From Mucilaginibacter xinganensis (GTDB lineage Bacteria > Bacteroidota > Bacteroidia > Sphingobacteriales > Sphingobacteriaceae): 64,000 nucleotides of DNA. This document shows positions 8,894 through 17,015 of the stretch, piece by piece. Every line of letters begins with the position of its first letter. Within the stretch, counting starts at the first letter, position 1. The notes beneath the pieces are model-generated. The model was given only the letters and a program-made list of their open reading frames with translations. It was not told the DNA's origin and searched no databases. Made by a program: the position numbers and the translations under genes. The DNA lies in the NCBI RefSeq assembly GCF_002257585.1, contig NZ_CP022743.1:372001-436000 (forward strand), written 5' to 3'.

Positions 8894-10486
8894 TTAAAAC
8901 ACCGTATCATGCAACTTCTCTGCATGTTTAGGGTAGTCAGTAGTATAATGTAAGCCCCTGCTCTCTTTACGCACCATAGCTGATTTTACTACCAGGTACG
9001 AAACCTGGATCAGGTTCCGTAGTTCACAAAGTTTTACAGACAGTTTTGTCTTTTTATAAAAATCTTCTGTTTCTTCGTGCAGTAAACCTAACCGGCGCAT
9101 GGCCCGGTCAAGCCTGAAATCAGAACGTACAATACCAACATAATCGTTCATCAGCTTTTGCATTTCGCGAACATTATGGGTAACCAGGATATCTTCGTTA
9201 GAGAGCTGCACACCTTTCTCATCCCAATCCGGGATATTTTCAGGGATAGTTACATCATTTATCTGGCTGATCGCATCTTCATAAATCCGGTGCGCAAAAA
9301 CCAGTGCTTCCAGCAATGAATTAGATGCTAACCGGTTAGCACCATGCAAACCGGTAGATGAGCATTCGCCGCAGGCATAAAGACGCATCAGCGAAGATCT
9401 TCCCACATGATCAACCATTACGCCACCGCACATATAATGACAGGCAGGCGCCACCGGGATCATATCCTTGGTCATGTCTATTCCAATCTCTAAACACTTG
9501 GCGTAGATATTTGGAAAATGTGCCAGAATATCTTTTTTACTTCGGTGGCGAATATCTAAATAAACAAAATCCTCACCAGACTTTTTAATTTCCGCATCAA
9601 TGGCCCTGGCAACAATATCCCTCGGAGCTAAAGATTTACGCTCATCATATTCCTGCATAAATTCCTCGCCGTTGGTGCGTTTTAAAACGCCACCCATGCC
9701 ACGTACAGCCTCAGAAATAAGAAATGACGGATATTCACCCGGATTATATAAAGCTGTAGGGTGAAACTGGATAAACTCCATATTCCTTACCTTTCCTTTA
9801 GCACGATAAACCATTGCAACACCATCACCGGTAGCAATAGTAGGATTAGTAGTTATAGAATAAATATGACCGGCACCGCCAGAAGCCATAACGGTTATTT
9901 TTGACAGGATCTTTTCAACATTCTTTGTTTGGTTATTGAATGCATAAATCCCGTAACACTTAATATCGGTAGTGGACTTATCCACAAAAACACCCAAATG
10001 GTGTTGAGTGATCAGATCAACCGCAAAATAATGGGTTAAAATTTCAATATTAGGTTCATTATGGATCTGCTCCAGTAATGACCTTTCAATTTCATAACCG
10101 GTTATATCCTTATAATGCATTACCCGGAACTCTGAATGCCCGCCTTCTTTAGCGAGGTCATACATTCCTTCCTTTGTTTTATCAAAGTTGGCTCCGTAAC
10201 CAATAATTTCATTGATCCTGTCAGGACCTTCAGTTACTACCGCTTCAACTACCTCCCGGTCACAAAGGCCATCTCCGGCTATTAGCGTGTCTTCTATATG
10301 TTTTTCGAACGAATCTTCCTTTTTATCAACAACCACTGCAACACCGCCCTGGGCATACTTCGTGTTTGATTCGTCTTCGTTTGATTTGGTAACTATCAGA
10401 ACCTTACCGTGTTTGGCTGCCTTAAGGGCAAAACTTAATCCTGCAATGCCTGATCCTACTACCAGGAAATCAACAGTTCTGGTCAT
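8894..10486 (-). CDS. nadB: L-aspartate oxidase NadB
   Basis: 530 residues, normal length. The FAD-binding loop GSGIAGLSFALKAA is at the N-terminus, followed by the conserved succinate dehydrogenase/fumarate reductase-like blocks EFIQFHPTALYNPG, RGMGGVLKRTNGEEFM and PACHYMCGGVMVD, and a C-terminal helical domain. It oxidises aspartate to iminoaspartate, the first step of de novo NAD synthesis. The partner enzyme gene nadA lies 0.4 kb away on the other strand, so the pair can be controlled from the shared region. Confidence 0.97.
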   Translation of the reverse strand: MTRTVDFLVVGSGIAGLSFALKAAKHGKVLIVTKSNEDESNTKYAQGGVAVVVDKKEDSFEKHIEDTLIAGDGLCDREVVEAVVTEGPDRINEIIGYGANFDKTKEGMYDLAKEGGHSEFRVMHYKDITGYEIERSLLEQIHNEPNIEILTHYFAVDLITQHHLGVFVDKSTTDIKCYGIYAFNNQTKNVEKILSKITVMASGGAGHIYSITTNPTIATGDGVAMVYRAKGKVRNMEFIQFHPTALYNPGEYPSFLISEAVRGMGGVLKRTNGEEFMQEYDERKSLAPRDIVARAIDAEIKKSGEDFVYLDIRHRSKKDILAHFPNIYAKCLEIGIDMTKDMIPVAPACHYMCGGVMVDHVGRSSLMRLYACGECSSTGLHGANRLASNSLLEALVFAHRIYEDAISQINDVTIPENIPDWDEKGVQLSNEDILVTHNVREMQKLMNDYVGIVRSDFRLDRAMRRLGLLHEETEDFYKKTKLSVKLCELRNLIQVSYLVVKSAMVRKESRGLHYTTDYPKHAEKLHDTVF

Positions 10487-10894
10487 GTTTTATATATGCT
10501 AGGTGTAAAATTATATACGATGTTAATAAGCGGGGTAAAAGATGTTAATTTTGTGTAAGCAAAAACCTAATAAGTAATTGATTAGTGGATAACCCTTACT
10601 TTTGCCATAAATTAAAACAAATTTTAACTGACTTATGAGCCTTGTAAGTGCCAAAGCTAACATTTTACAAAGCAATAAAGTATTAACATATAACTTTTGA
10701 CATTTTAATTTGATTGTCATAGAAATCTAAAAATCAAATAAATAGATCTTTAAAAGAGTACATTAATTGTTAATAAATTATTAAAAAAAACTTTTATTAC
10801 CCTTTTTTAAAGTAGTTTTAAACATAACTAACACACCAATAACAATAGTTTTATTTATATATAAAAAGTAATTGTTATTAATTGAATTGTTGAA
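10487..10894. promoter_or_regulatory. AT-rich divergent nadB/nadA control region
   Basis: 408 bp with no convincing gene. It holds a plus-strand promoter-like pair, TTG at 10578-10580 and TACTTTTG at 10597-10604 (16-nt spacing), about 290 nt before nadA. A 9-bp inverted repeat, AATAACAAT (10839-10847) / ATTGTTATT (10871-10879), lies just before the nadA start. A short minus-strand frame here looks like noise. Confidence 0.5.
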
Positions 10895-11887
10895 ATGGAT
10901 ACCTTCGAAGAAATAAATGTGAAAGGTTTTGTGGACGAAGAGATAGACCCGTCCCTTGATCTTTTCGATGAAATTGAAAAGTTAAAAAAGGAAAAAAATG
11001 CTGTTATCCTTGCCCATTATTACCAGGAACCCGATATCCAGGATATTGCCGATTATATTGGCGATAGTTTGGGATTATCGCAACAAGCTGCAAAAACGGA
11101 TGCCGATGTTATTGTTTTTGCCGGGGTTCATTTTATGGCCGAAACAGCAAAGATCCTTTCACCAACAAAAAAAGTTTTACTGCCCGACGTAAAGGCCGGC
11201 TGCTCACTTGCCGACAGCTGCCCTCCGCATTTGTTTAAAAAGTTTAAGGAAAAGTATCCTGATCACCTGGTGATTACTTACGTAAACTGCACTGCCGAGT
11301 TGAAAGCGATGAGCGATATTGTTTGTACCTCGAGCAACGCGGTGCAAATTGTGGAAAGCCTGCCGAAAGATCAAAAGATCATTTTCGGTCCGGATAAAAA
11401 CCTGGGGGCTTATGTAGCCAAAAAGACAGGCAGGGATTTAGTTTTATGGAACGGCGCATGTATGGTACATGAGATCTTTTCGAGAGAGAAAATAATCCGT
11501 TTGAAAGAAAGGTACCCCGGAGCTAAGCTGCTTGCACATCCTGAATGCGAGGATGTTATATTGCAAATGGCTGATTATATTGGCTCAACAACAGGGATTT
11601 TAAAATATGCCTCAAAGAACCCCGGAAGCGAATTTATAGTAGCTACTGAAGCCGGTATTTTACACCAGATGCAGAAGGAAAACCCGGATAAAACATTTAT
11701 CCCGGCGCCGCCAAACAATAACTGCGCCTGTAACGACTGCCCGCACATGAAACGGAATACCCTGGAAAAATTGTATTTATGCCTTAAAAACGGATATCCG
11801 GAAGTTACCGTACCACAGGATATTATTGCAAAAGCTGTAAAACCTATTGAAAGAATGCTGGAAATTTCGGCAAGGTTAGGATTGTAA
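10895..11887 (+). CDS. nadA: Quinolinate synthase NadA
   Basis: 330 residues. Conserved motifs include [48 protein letters not shown] and [11 protein letters not shown], with the three cysteines that hold the [4Fe-4S] cluster. It condenses iminoaspartate with dihydroxyacetone phosphate to give quinolinate. The N-terminus has about 20 extra acidic residues ([20 protein letters not shown]) before the core, common in Bacteroidota. It is divergent from nadB. Confidence 0.97.
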   Translation: MDTFEEINVKGFVDEEIDPSLDLFDEIEKLKKEKNAVILAHYYQEPDIQDIADYIGDSLGLSQQAAKTDADVIVFAGVHFMAETAKILSPTKKVLLPDVKAGCSLADSCPPHLFKKFKEKYPDHLVITYVNCTAELKAMSDIVCTSSNAVQIVESLPKDQKIIFGPDKNLGAYVAKKTGRDLVLWNGACMVHEIFSREKIIRLKERYPGAKLLAHPECEDVILQMADYIGSTTGILKYASKNPGSEFIVATEAGILHQMQKENPDKTFIPAPPNNNCACNDCPHMKRNTLEKLYLCLKNGYPEVTVPQDIIAKAVKPIERMLEISARLGL

Positions 11888-11917
11888 ATATCAACCCTAA
11901 AAATAAAAAAAATTTTC

Positions 11918-11930
11918 CCGCCTTCGGCGG
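11918..11930. other. Small GC hairpin after nadA
   Basis: CCGCC-TTC-GGCGG, flanked on its left by an A/T run that reads as a U-tract on the minus strand. It is possibly a second stop signal for minus-strand transcription or a weak nadA terminator. Confidence 0.4.
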
Positions 11931-12020
11931 ATATTATGATGACAGGTTGCGCTGGGTTTTAATAATAACAACTATAGGTAAAGATACTTATCAACATAGA
12001 TTACCGTTAACTAACGCATT

Positions 12021-12061
12021 AAAAAAAGCAGCCAGGTTATTTTCTAGATAACCTGGCTGCT
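12021..12061 (-). terminator. Rho-independent terminator of the secreted lipoprotein gene
   Basis: A perfect 14-bp stem (12027-12040 with 12048-12061) and 7-nt loop, followed on the minus strand by a run of seven T. It lies 24 bp past the stop of the minus-strand gene. Confidence 0.9.
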
Positions 12062-12085
12062 GTAACGGACCTGGTATTACTGTAG

Positions 12086-13702
12086 TTATTGGGCTTTAGC
12101 CAGCCACAGGGAAGCATTTAAATGGAAAGCCGGGTGTGATGTATAGCCTGAGGGCGCATCACCAGACCAGCCGTTAAACAAGCTGTCTCCGGTATCACCA
12201 GTACCGTCATCAGCATCAGAACTATCACCGATAAACACAACACGACCTGTGCCGTAGGTAGCCAGTAAAGCCATAACACCGGTTGTACCGCCATTGGTAC
12301 TGGTGGTGCGCCAAAATAGGCCCTGTACAGTTGAATTTTGAGCAGGGTATAAAGTAGCGGTGGTACCATTATAGAAAGCCAGCTTTGAAGCTGTCCCAGC
12401 AGCACCATTTAGTACTTTTTGTGCATTGGCATTAGTTCCGGTATAAACATTGGTGGTAGGCTGGTCGCTGATATCAACATAATCAACATTAAAACCGAAT
12501 GGCTTATTGTTGTTGATCCCGTTGTTGGTCATCAGATCGTTCCAAACCCTTGGCGAATCATAACCATCGCCGTCACGGTCTGATGGGTTATAACCATTGG
12601 CATCGGTACCGGCTGTGGTAGCTGCGGTATGGTCGGCAACCATCATTAAGCCGCCACCGTTAGCAACAAAATTCATAATAGCAGTTTTTTCGGCCGCGGT
12701 AAATAAACGATTGGGCTCGATAACTACATATACATCGTAATTACTTAAATCCTGCGGATTGCTTGTATTGCCGTAAGTAATAGCTGTACCAACGGGCAGG
12801 CTTTCAACAAGTTCGCCATCTTTAACCAGGGAAACGGCCCATGCAGATGCTGCACCTTTCCAGTAAGTTTCAGGAGTTGACGCAGTAATGCCGGTATATG
12901 AAGGGGTTGGGATGCGTTGTGCTTTTGTTTCAACGGTAGTGCCACCGGTGTAAAGGGGAACATTTTCGGTGCCATCGGCATCAATTTGCCAATCAGCACT
13001 GCCTGCATTTTCATATTTAGTTGCATCGAAAAGGAATTTTTTGCCGGTGAGCACAGTTCCGCCGCCACCACCACCGCCGGTAGTATTGTCATTTATGGTA
13101 ATGTCGTCAATATCTACCCTGTTGGTGCCGCCGGTTAGTTTGCGGATCTCCAGGCGGGCGTTGCCTGAAACATTGATGGTAAAGCTTTGCGTTTGCAGGG
13201 TTGTGCTGGAAGTTATGCTGCCTCCGGTTTGGGTCCAGCTGCTGCCGCCATTGGTGGAGTACCACAGGCCCCAGGTACTGCTGCCGTCGGTGCCGTAAGT
13301 ACCGTGCTTAATGGTTACGGTACTGATGCCGGTAGCAACATCAAACAGCATGGTTATTTTTCCGGTATTGCGGATGCGGCCGGCCCACGAACCATTTTTA
13401 AGGTCGCCGCTTAAATTGCCTATAAGCGCGTCGTACATGTTCCATGAATTGCCATGCAGGGTAACATTATCACCACTTGAGGAACCTGTGGGCGAAACGT
13501 CATAAGCTGTTTTTGGGCTGGTTGCACCTACCTCAAAATCTTCGGAAACCACAACAGCACTAAATGCGGATTTGATGTTTCCCTTTTCAATAGCTGCCTG
13601 GCTGGTTCCTGAATAACCGTTGTCTTTTTTACAGCTTGCTAAAAACAATCCGGCAAAAGCCACAGCCAGTACAGGATACTTTAATTTGTTAAAAATTTTC
13701 AT
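12086..13702 (-). CDS. Secreted lipoprotein with jelly-roll-like and GATase1/ThuA-like domains
   Basis: 538 residues. The N-terminus is a lipoprotein signal ending LFLASC-KKD (Cys24). Residues about 50-205 form a beta-rich, Ser/Thr/Gly-rich segment (SWAGRIRNTGKITMLFDV, RVDIDDITIND) resembling a carbohydrate-binding jelly roll. A poly-glycine linker follows (about 210-217). The C-terminal half (FLFDATKYENAGSADW, IEPNRLFTAAEKTAIMNFV, GGGLMMVADH, GRVVFIGDSS) resembles a class-I glutamine-amidotransferase-like / DUF4350 fold, probably non-catalytic. Function is unknown; the surface position and glycan context are inference. Confidence 0.75.
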   Translation of the reverse strand: MKIFNKLKYPVLAVAFAGLFLASCKKDNGYSGTSQAAIEKGNIKSAFSAVVVSEDFEVGATSPKTAYDVSPTGSSSGDNVTLHGNSWNMYDALIGNLSGDLKNGSWAGRIRNTGKITMLFDVATGISTVTIKHGTYGTDGSSTWGLWYSTNGGSSWTQTGGSITSSTTLQTQSFTINVSGNARLEIRKLTGGTNRVDIDDITINDNTTGGGGGGGTVLTGKKFLFDATKYENAGSADWQIDADGTENVPLYTGGTTVETKAQRIPTPSYTGITASTPETYWKGAASAWAVSLVKDGELVESLPVGTAITYGNTSNPQDLSNYDVYVVIEPNRLFTAAEKTAIMNFVANGGGLMMVADHTAATTAGTDANGYNPSDRDGDGYDSPRVWNDLMTNNGINNNKPFGFNVDYVDISDQPTTNVYTGTNANAQKVLNGAAGTASKLAFYNGTTATLYPAQNSTVQGLFWRTTSTNGGTTGVMALLATYGTGRVVFIGDSSDADDGTGDTGDSLFNGWSGDAPSGYTSHPAFHLNASLWLAKAQ

Positions 13703-14044
13703 AGATTTTAATTAATCTGTTGGTTAATAATTATCTAAAAATAAATATTTAAGCAATTAATATTGTTTATTAATTATTATATTAATATTAAAACAATAAA
13801 AATTGCTGATATTTAATTCCTGGTGAGAATAAAAACCAAAAAAAAAGAAATAATCACCTTTTAAAGCTGGTGAAAACCCGCGGCAATCGACAAAATATAT
13901 GCTACCAAATACTACTGTATTCACCGCCATATTTACCACGTCCACCGATGCGTTTATTCAATTAGCCAACTTTGTGTAGGCAAAATTTTAATTCTACCTT
14001 AGTTTTATATCACATTTAAAAACGAGCACCTAAAAATTACGACG
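13703..14044. other. AT-rich divergent region with a long inverted repeat
   Basis: 342 bp without a convincing gene, between the minus-strand lipoprotein and the plus-strand TM2 gene. It contains a strong AT-rich inverted repeat at 13752-13807. No exact TAnnTTTG box was found for either gene. Confidence 0.5.
13752..13807. repeat. Inverted repeat with 17-nt arms
   Basis: The arms are AGCAATT-aa-TATTGTTT (13752-13768) and AAACAATA-aa-AATTGCT (13791-13807). Fifteen of 17 positions pair, around a 22-nt centre. It may be an operator or an extruding cruciform. Confidence 0.6.
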
Positions 14045-14407
14045 ATGGACATGTATCAAAACCCCCATTTGGCATTCCCGGGAATAACTCCCGAAGAAAT
14101 GGGTTTCTTACAACAAGGCACTGCAGACCTTAACGAAGAGCAGAAAAAGTATTTTTATATGATTTACACCAGCAAAAGGAAAAATCCGCAGGATTTGCTG
14201 CTATTTACACTTTTGGGGTTTGTAGTAGTTGCCGGAGTGCAGCGGTTTGTTGTGGGGCAGATAGGCATGGGCCTTTTATACCTGTTTACCGGTGGCTTTT
14301 GTTTGATAGGCACCATAGTTGACCTGATTAACAACAAAACGCTGGCAAATGATTTTAACAGGAAAATGGCTTATGAAAGCTACCAGATGGCGAAAATGAG
14401 GAGTTAG
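14045..14407 (+). CDS. TM2 domain protein
   Basis: 120 residues. An acidic N-terminal tail (PEEMGFLQQGTADLNEEQKKYF) is followed by two transmembrane helices of the TM2 type: LLLFTLLGFVVVAGVQRFV, then GQIGMGLLYLFTGGFCLIGTIVDLI, including the G-x-G and DL(I) signature. The family is widespread and of unknown function. In many Bacteroidota it is paired with DUF2752, which here lies far away (56,994). The start ATG has another ATG two codons later. Confidence 0.85.
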   Translation: MDMYQNPHLAFPGITPEEMGFLQQGTADLNEEQKKYFYMIYTSKRKNPQDLLLFTLLGFVVVAGVQRFVVGQIGMGLLYLFTGGFCLIGTIVDLINNKTLANDFNRKMAYESYQMAKMRS

Positions 14408-14419
14408 CAATAAAAAAGG

Positions 14420-14518
14420 ACGGTTTTATTAAAGATTAAAACGGCCGTAAGCATTGGCGGGGAGTTTAGCTTCCCGGGAAAGCCAAAGAAAATATTACCT
14501 GCCGTTTTGATCTTTTTT
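14420..14518 (+). ncRNA. Candidate structured RNA / attenuator-like terminator before Nif3 gene
   Basis: Helix P1 is TTAAAACGGC (14436-14445) with GCCGTTTTGA (14501-14510), 10 bp, followed by a T-run. It encloses P2 TTGGC/GCCAA (14454-14458, 14482-14486) and P3 GGGGAG/CTTCCC (14459-14464, 14470-14475, loop TTTAG). The left arm of P1 can instead pair with the upstream ACGGTTTTA (14420-14428). It may simply be the TM2 terminator. It does not match a riboswitch class I know. Confidence 0.4.
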
Positions 14519-14577
14519 TGTGCGTTCGTCAGTTCAATTCGTGAAATTCGAATCAATTGATGAAATTAGTACCAAAT

Positions 14578-15675
14578 ATGAAATTATCCCAGCTTAGCAC
14601 TTACCTCGAAAGCCTGGCCCCACTGGCCTACCAGGAGGAGTATGATAATTCAGGCCTGATAGTTGGCAACCCGGATGCGGACATCTACCAGGCGCTGATC
14701 TCGTTAGATTGTACGGAGGCAATAGTTGACGAAGCCATTGCTACCAATTGCCAGCTGATCGTGTCGCACCACCCTATCGTTTTCCGCGGACTGAAAAAAT
14801 TTAACGGGAAAACCTATGTAGAGCGTGTGGTTGAAAAAGCCATCCGTAACAATATTGCCATTTATGCTATTCATACCAACCTGGATAACATGATGGAAGG
14901 GGTTAACGCCAAGATCTGCCAGACTCTGGGACTAAAAAATTGCCGCATCCTGGCCCCTAAACACAATATAATTAAAAAACTGGTTACCTACGTTCCGCAC
15001 AGCCATGCAGATGACGTACGCAATGCCCTGTTCAACGCCGGAGCAGGTAACATTGGTAACTATAGCGAAGTAAGCTTTAATGCTGGTGGCGATGGTACCT
15101 TTAAAGCCAACGAACACGCAAACCCTTACGTAGGCGAAGCGGGCAAACGCCACCTGGAAAGTGAAGTGCGCATGGAAATGGTGTACCCGGCCATATTGGA
15201 AAGCAAGGTCCTGATGGCGCTGGTGCTGGCACATCCTTATGAAGAAGTAGCATACGATCTGTATAATTTAACCAACCAAAGCCAACAGGTTGGGTCTGGA
15301 ATGATTGGGGATCTGGAAACTGCAGCGGACGAAGAGGCGTTCCTGTACCACATAAAAGAAAAAATGCATTGCCATGTAATAAGGCATACTGCGTACACCG
15401 GCAGGCACGTTAAAAAGGTAGCGGTTTGCGGGGGTGCCGGCGGCTTTTTGTTAAAGCATGCCATAGCCGCCGGGGCCGATGTTTTTATAACCGCGGATTA
15501 CAAATATCACGAGTTTTTTGATGCCGAAGGAAAGCTGCTGATTGCAGACATCGGACATTTTGAAAGTGAGCAATTTACGCAGCAATTATTGTATGAAATT
15601 ATTACAAAAAAATTTACTAACTTTGCCGTCCGTTTAACAGAAGTAAATACAAACCCCGTCAAATATTTTATTTAA
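14578..15675 (+). CDS. Nif3-like dinuclear metal centre protein (DUF34)
   Basis: 365 residues from the ATG at 14578 (MKLSQLSTYLESLAP), which fits the family start; an ATG at 14560 and a TTG at 14557 are alternatives. Metal-binding motifs include SHHPIVFRG near the N-terminus, HTNLD, and IADIGHFESEQ near the C-terminus. A CutA/PII-like insert occupies about residues 130-240 (VTYVPHSHADDVRNALFNAGAG). The family (NIF3/YqfO) forms hexamers with two metals; some members act as GTP cyclohydrolase-like or metallochaperone proteins, but the role is not settled. It overlaps the next gene by one base. Confidence 0.93.
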   Translation: MKLSQLSTYLESLAPLAYQEEYDNSGLIVGNPDADIYQALISLDCTEAIVDEAIATNCQLIVSHHPIVFRGLKKFNGKTYVERVVEKAIRNNIAIYAIHTNLDNMMEGVNAKICQTLGLKNCRILAPKHNIIKKLVTYVPHSHADDVRNALFNAGAGNIGNYSEVSFNAGGDGTFKANEHANPYVGEAGKRHLESEVRMEMVYPAILESKVLMALVLAHPYEEVAYDLYNLTNQSQQVGSGMIGDLETAADEEAFLYHIKEKMHCHVIRHTAYTGRHVKKVAVCGGAGGFLLKHAIAAGADVFITADYKYHEFFDAEGKLLIADIGHFESEQFTQQLLYEIITKKFTNFAVRLTEVNTNPVKYFI

Positions 15676-16418
15676 TGGAACAAACCGTAGAACAAAAGCT
15701 TAAAGCTTTATACGAACTACAAACCATCCACACCAAAATTGATAAAATTCGCCAGGTAAGAGGTGAATTACCTATGGAGGTTGCTGACCTTGAAGATGAT
15801 GTTGCTGGTCTTGAAACCCGTATACAAAAGATAAAAGCTGAGCTGGATGATTTGGAAGATGATATAGTTACCCGCAAAAACCTGATAAAGGAAGCACAGG
15901 CTAATATCAAAAAATACGAAACCCAGCTTAACGAGGTTAAAAACAACCGCGAGTATGAGGCAATTTCGAAAGAAATTGAGATCCAGGGTTTAGACATACA
16001 GGTAAGTGAAAAAAAGATAAGGGAATATGGGTTTGAAATAGCCTCAAAAACCGCTATCTACGAAAAAGCACTTTCTGACCTTGAGGCACGCAAGAGCGAT
16101 CTTGAAGCCAAAAAGGATGAGTTAGGCACCATTACTGCAGAAACGCAGAAAGAGGAAAATGAGCTTACTGCTCTTGCTGATAAAGCTACTGTAAACATTG
16201 AAGAGCGTTTATTAATTGCTTACAACCGCCTGCGCCAGAATGCAAAGAATGGCCTTGCAGTGGTAACCATTCAGCGCGACTCATGCTCAGGATGCTTTAA
16301 CCAGATTCCGCCTCAGCGCCAAAGCGATATCCGCCAGCGTAAAAAGATCATCGTTTGCGAACATTGCGGACGGATCCTGGTTGATGAGCAAATGGCTTTA
16401 GAAGCTGAAACAGTATAA
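15675..16418 (+). CDS. C4-type zinc-ribbon / coiled-coil protein (CT398-like)
   Basis: 247 residues. Residues about 10-180 are a long charged helical hairpin (VADLEDDVAGLETRIQKIKA and further). The C-terminus is a zinc ribbon with C-x2-C (CSGCFNQI) and C-x2-C (CEHCGRIL). This is the DUF164/CT398 family, which repeatedly occurs next to Nif3 genes and, in Chlamydia, binds sigma factor and secretion components. The one-base overlap with Nif3 (TAATG) shows translational coupling. The exact function in Bacteroidota is not known. Confidence 0.9.
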   Translation: MEQTVEQKLKALYELQTIHTKIDKIRQVRGELPMEVADLEDDVAGLETRIQKIKAELDDLEDDIVTRKNLIKEAQANIKKYETQLNEVKNNREYEAISKEIEIQGLDIQVSEKKIREYGFEIASKTAIYEKALSDLEARKSDLEAKKDELGTITAETQKEENELTALADKATVNIEERLLIAYNRLRQNAKNGLAVVTIQRDSCSGCFNQIPPQRQSDIRQRKKIIVCEHCGRILVDEQMALEAETV

Positions 16419-16454
16419 TACCTTACTCCTAAAGGGAGGTTGAAATAAAATTTT

Positions 16455-16484
16455 AAAAGGCACTCAGGTATGGGTGCCTTTTTT
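16455..16484 (+). terminator. Rho-independent terminator after the zinc-ribbon gene
   Basis: Stem AAAAGGCAC (16455-16463) / GTGCCTTTT (16474-16482) with the right arm running into six T. It covers the upstream ATG at 16470 of the next frame, which argues for a later start there. Confidence 0.85.
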
Positions 16485-16511
16485 GTTGTGATATATTTTG
16501 CTAAAATTAGC

Positions 16512-16907
16512 ATGATGAAAGGGAAACTGCTTTATATTATACTCATTAGCATAGCTATTATCTCCGGGCTGCTATCCCGGGAGTTTAAAGTAGTTCCTGT
16601 GTTTATCGGAGACATATTGTGGGCCACTATGGTTTATTTTATCCTGCGGATGCTGTTTACCCATAAAACATTAAACTTCGCTATTGTTGTAAGCCTGCTG
16701 TTTTGCTTCGCGATAGAGTTTAGCCAGTTGTATAAGGCCCCCTGGATAGATAATTTGCGCCACACCCTTTTTGGTCGGCTGGTTTTGGGAGAAACTTTTT
16801 TGTGGAGCGATTTACTTTGCTACGCATCGGGGATTGCTCTTGGCATTTTAGTTGATCTTTTATTTGTGAAACCCTTTGCAAAGCGACATGATGCAGGGAG
16901 CTACTAA
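16512..16907 (+). CDS. DUF2809 membrane protein
   Basis: 131 residues from ATG 16512 (an immediately following ATG at 16515 is equally possible). An upstream ATG at 16470 lies in the previous terminator and is unlikely. Four hydrophobic helices are visible, and the family signature FAIEFSQLYKAPWIDNLRHT, then GRLVLGETFLWSDLLCYASG, is complete. DUF2809 proteins are small inner-membrane proteins of unknown function. It stands alone, with its own upstream terminator and a gap of about 100 bp before the next gene. Confidence 0.87.
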   Translation: MMKGKLLYIILISIAIISGLLSREFKVVPVFIGDILWATMVYFILRMLFTHKTLNFAIVVSLLFCFAIEFSQLYKAPWIDNLRHTLFGRLVLGETFLWSDLLCYASGIALGILVDLLFVKPFAKRHDAGSY

Positions 16908-17015
16908 AACGCGGTGAAAAATGGAAGGGTTAAATCACGGATTTTTTTCCTAATTTCCCCGTGTATGATATTTTAGGTTTTTTGCGTTAAATAGCCTTGC
17001 AGATAGCATAGAAAT

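Noticed and set aside
10585..10593. Sequence matching 8 of 9 bases of a DnaA box
   Set aside because: A single box without a cluster is expected by chance and does not support oriC here.
10523..10720. Minus-strand 65-residue frame before nadB
   Set aside because: Low-complexity, AT-rich, no known family and no promoter; taken as noise in the control region.
13757..13945. Minus-strand 62-residue frame
   Set aside because: It runs through the inverted repeat in the AT-rich gap with no family and no promoter.
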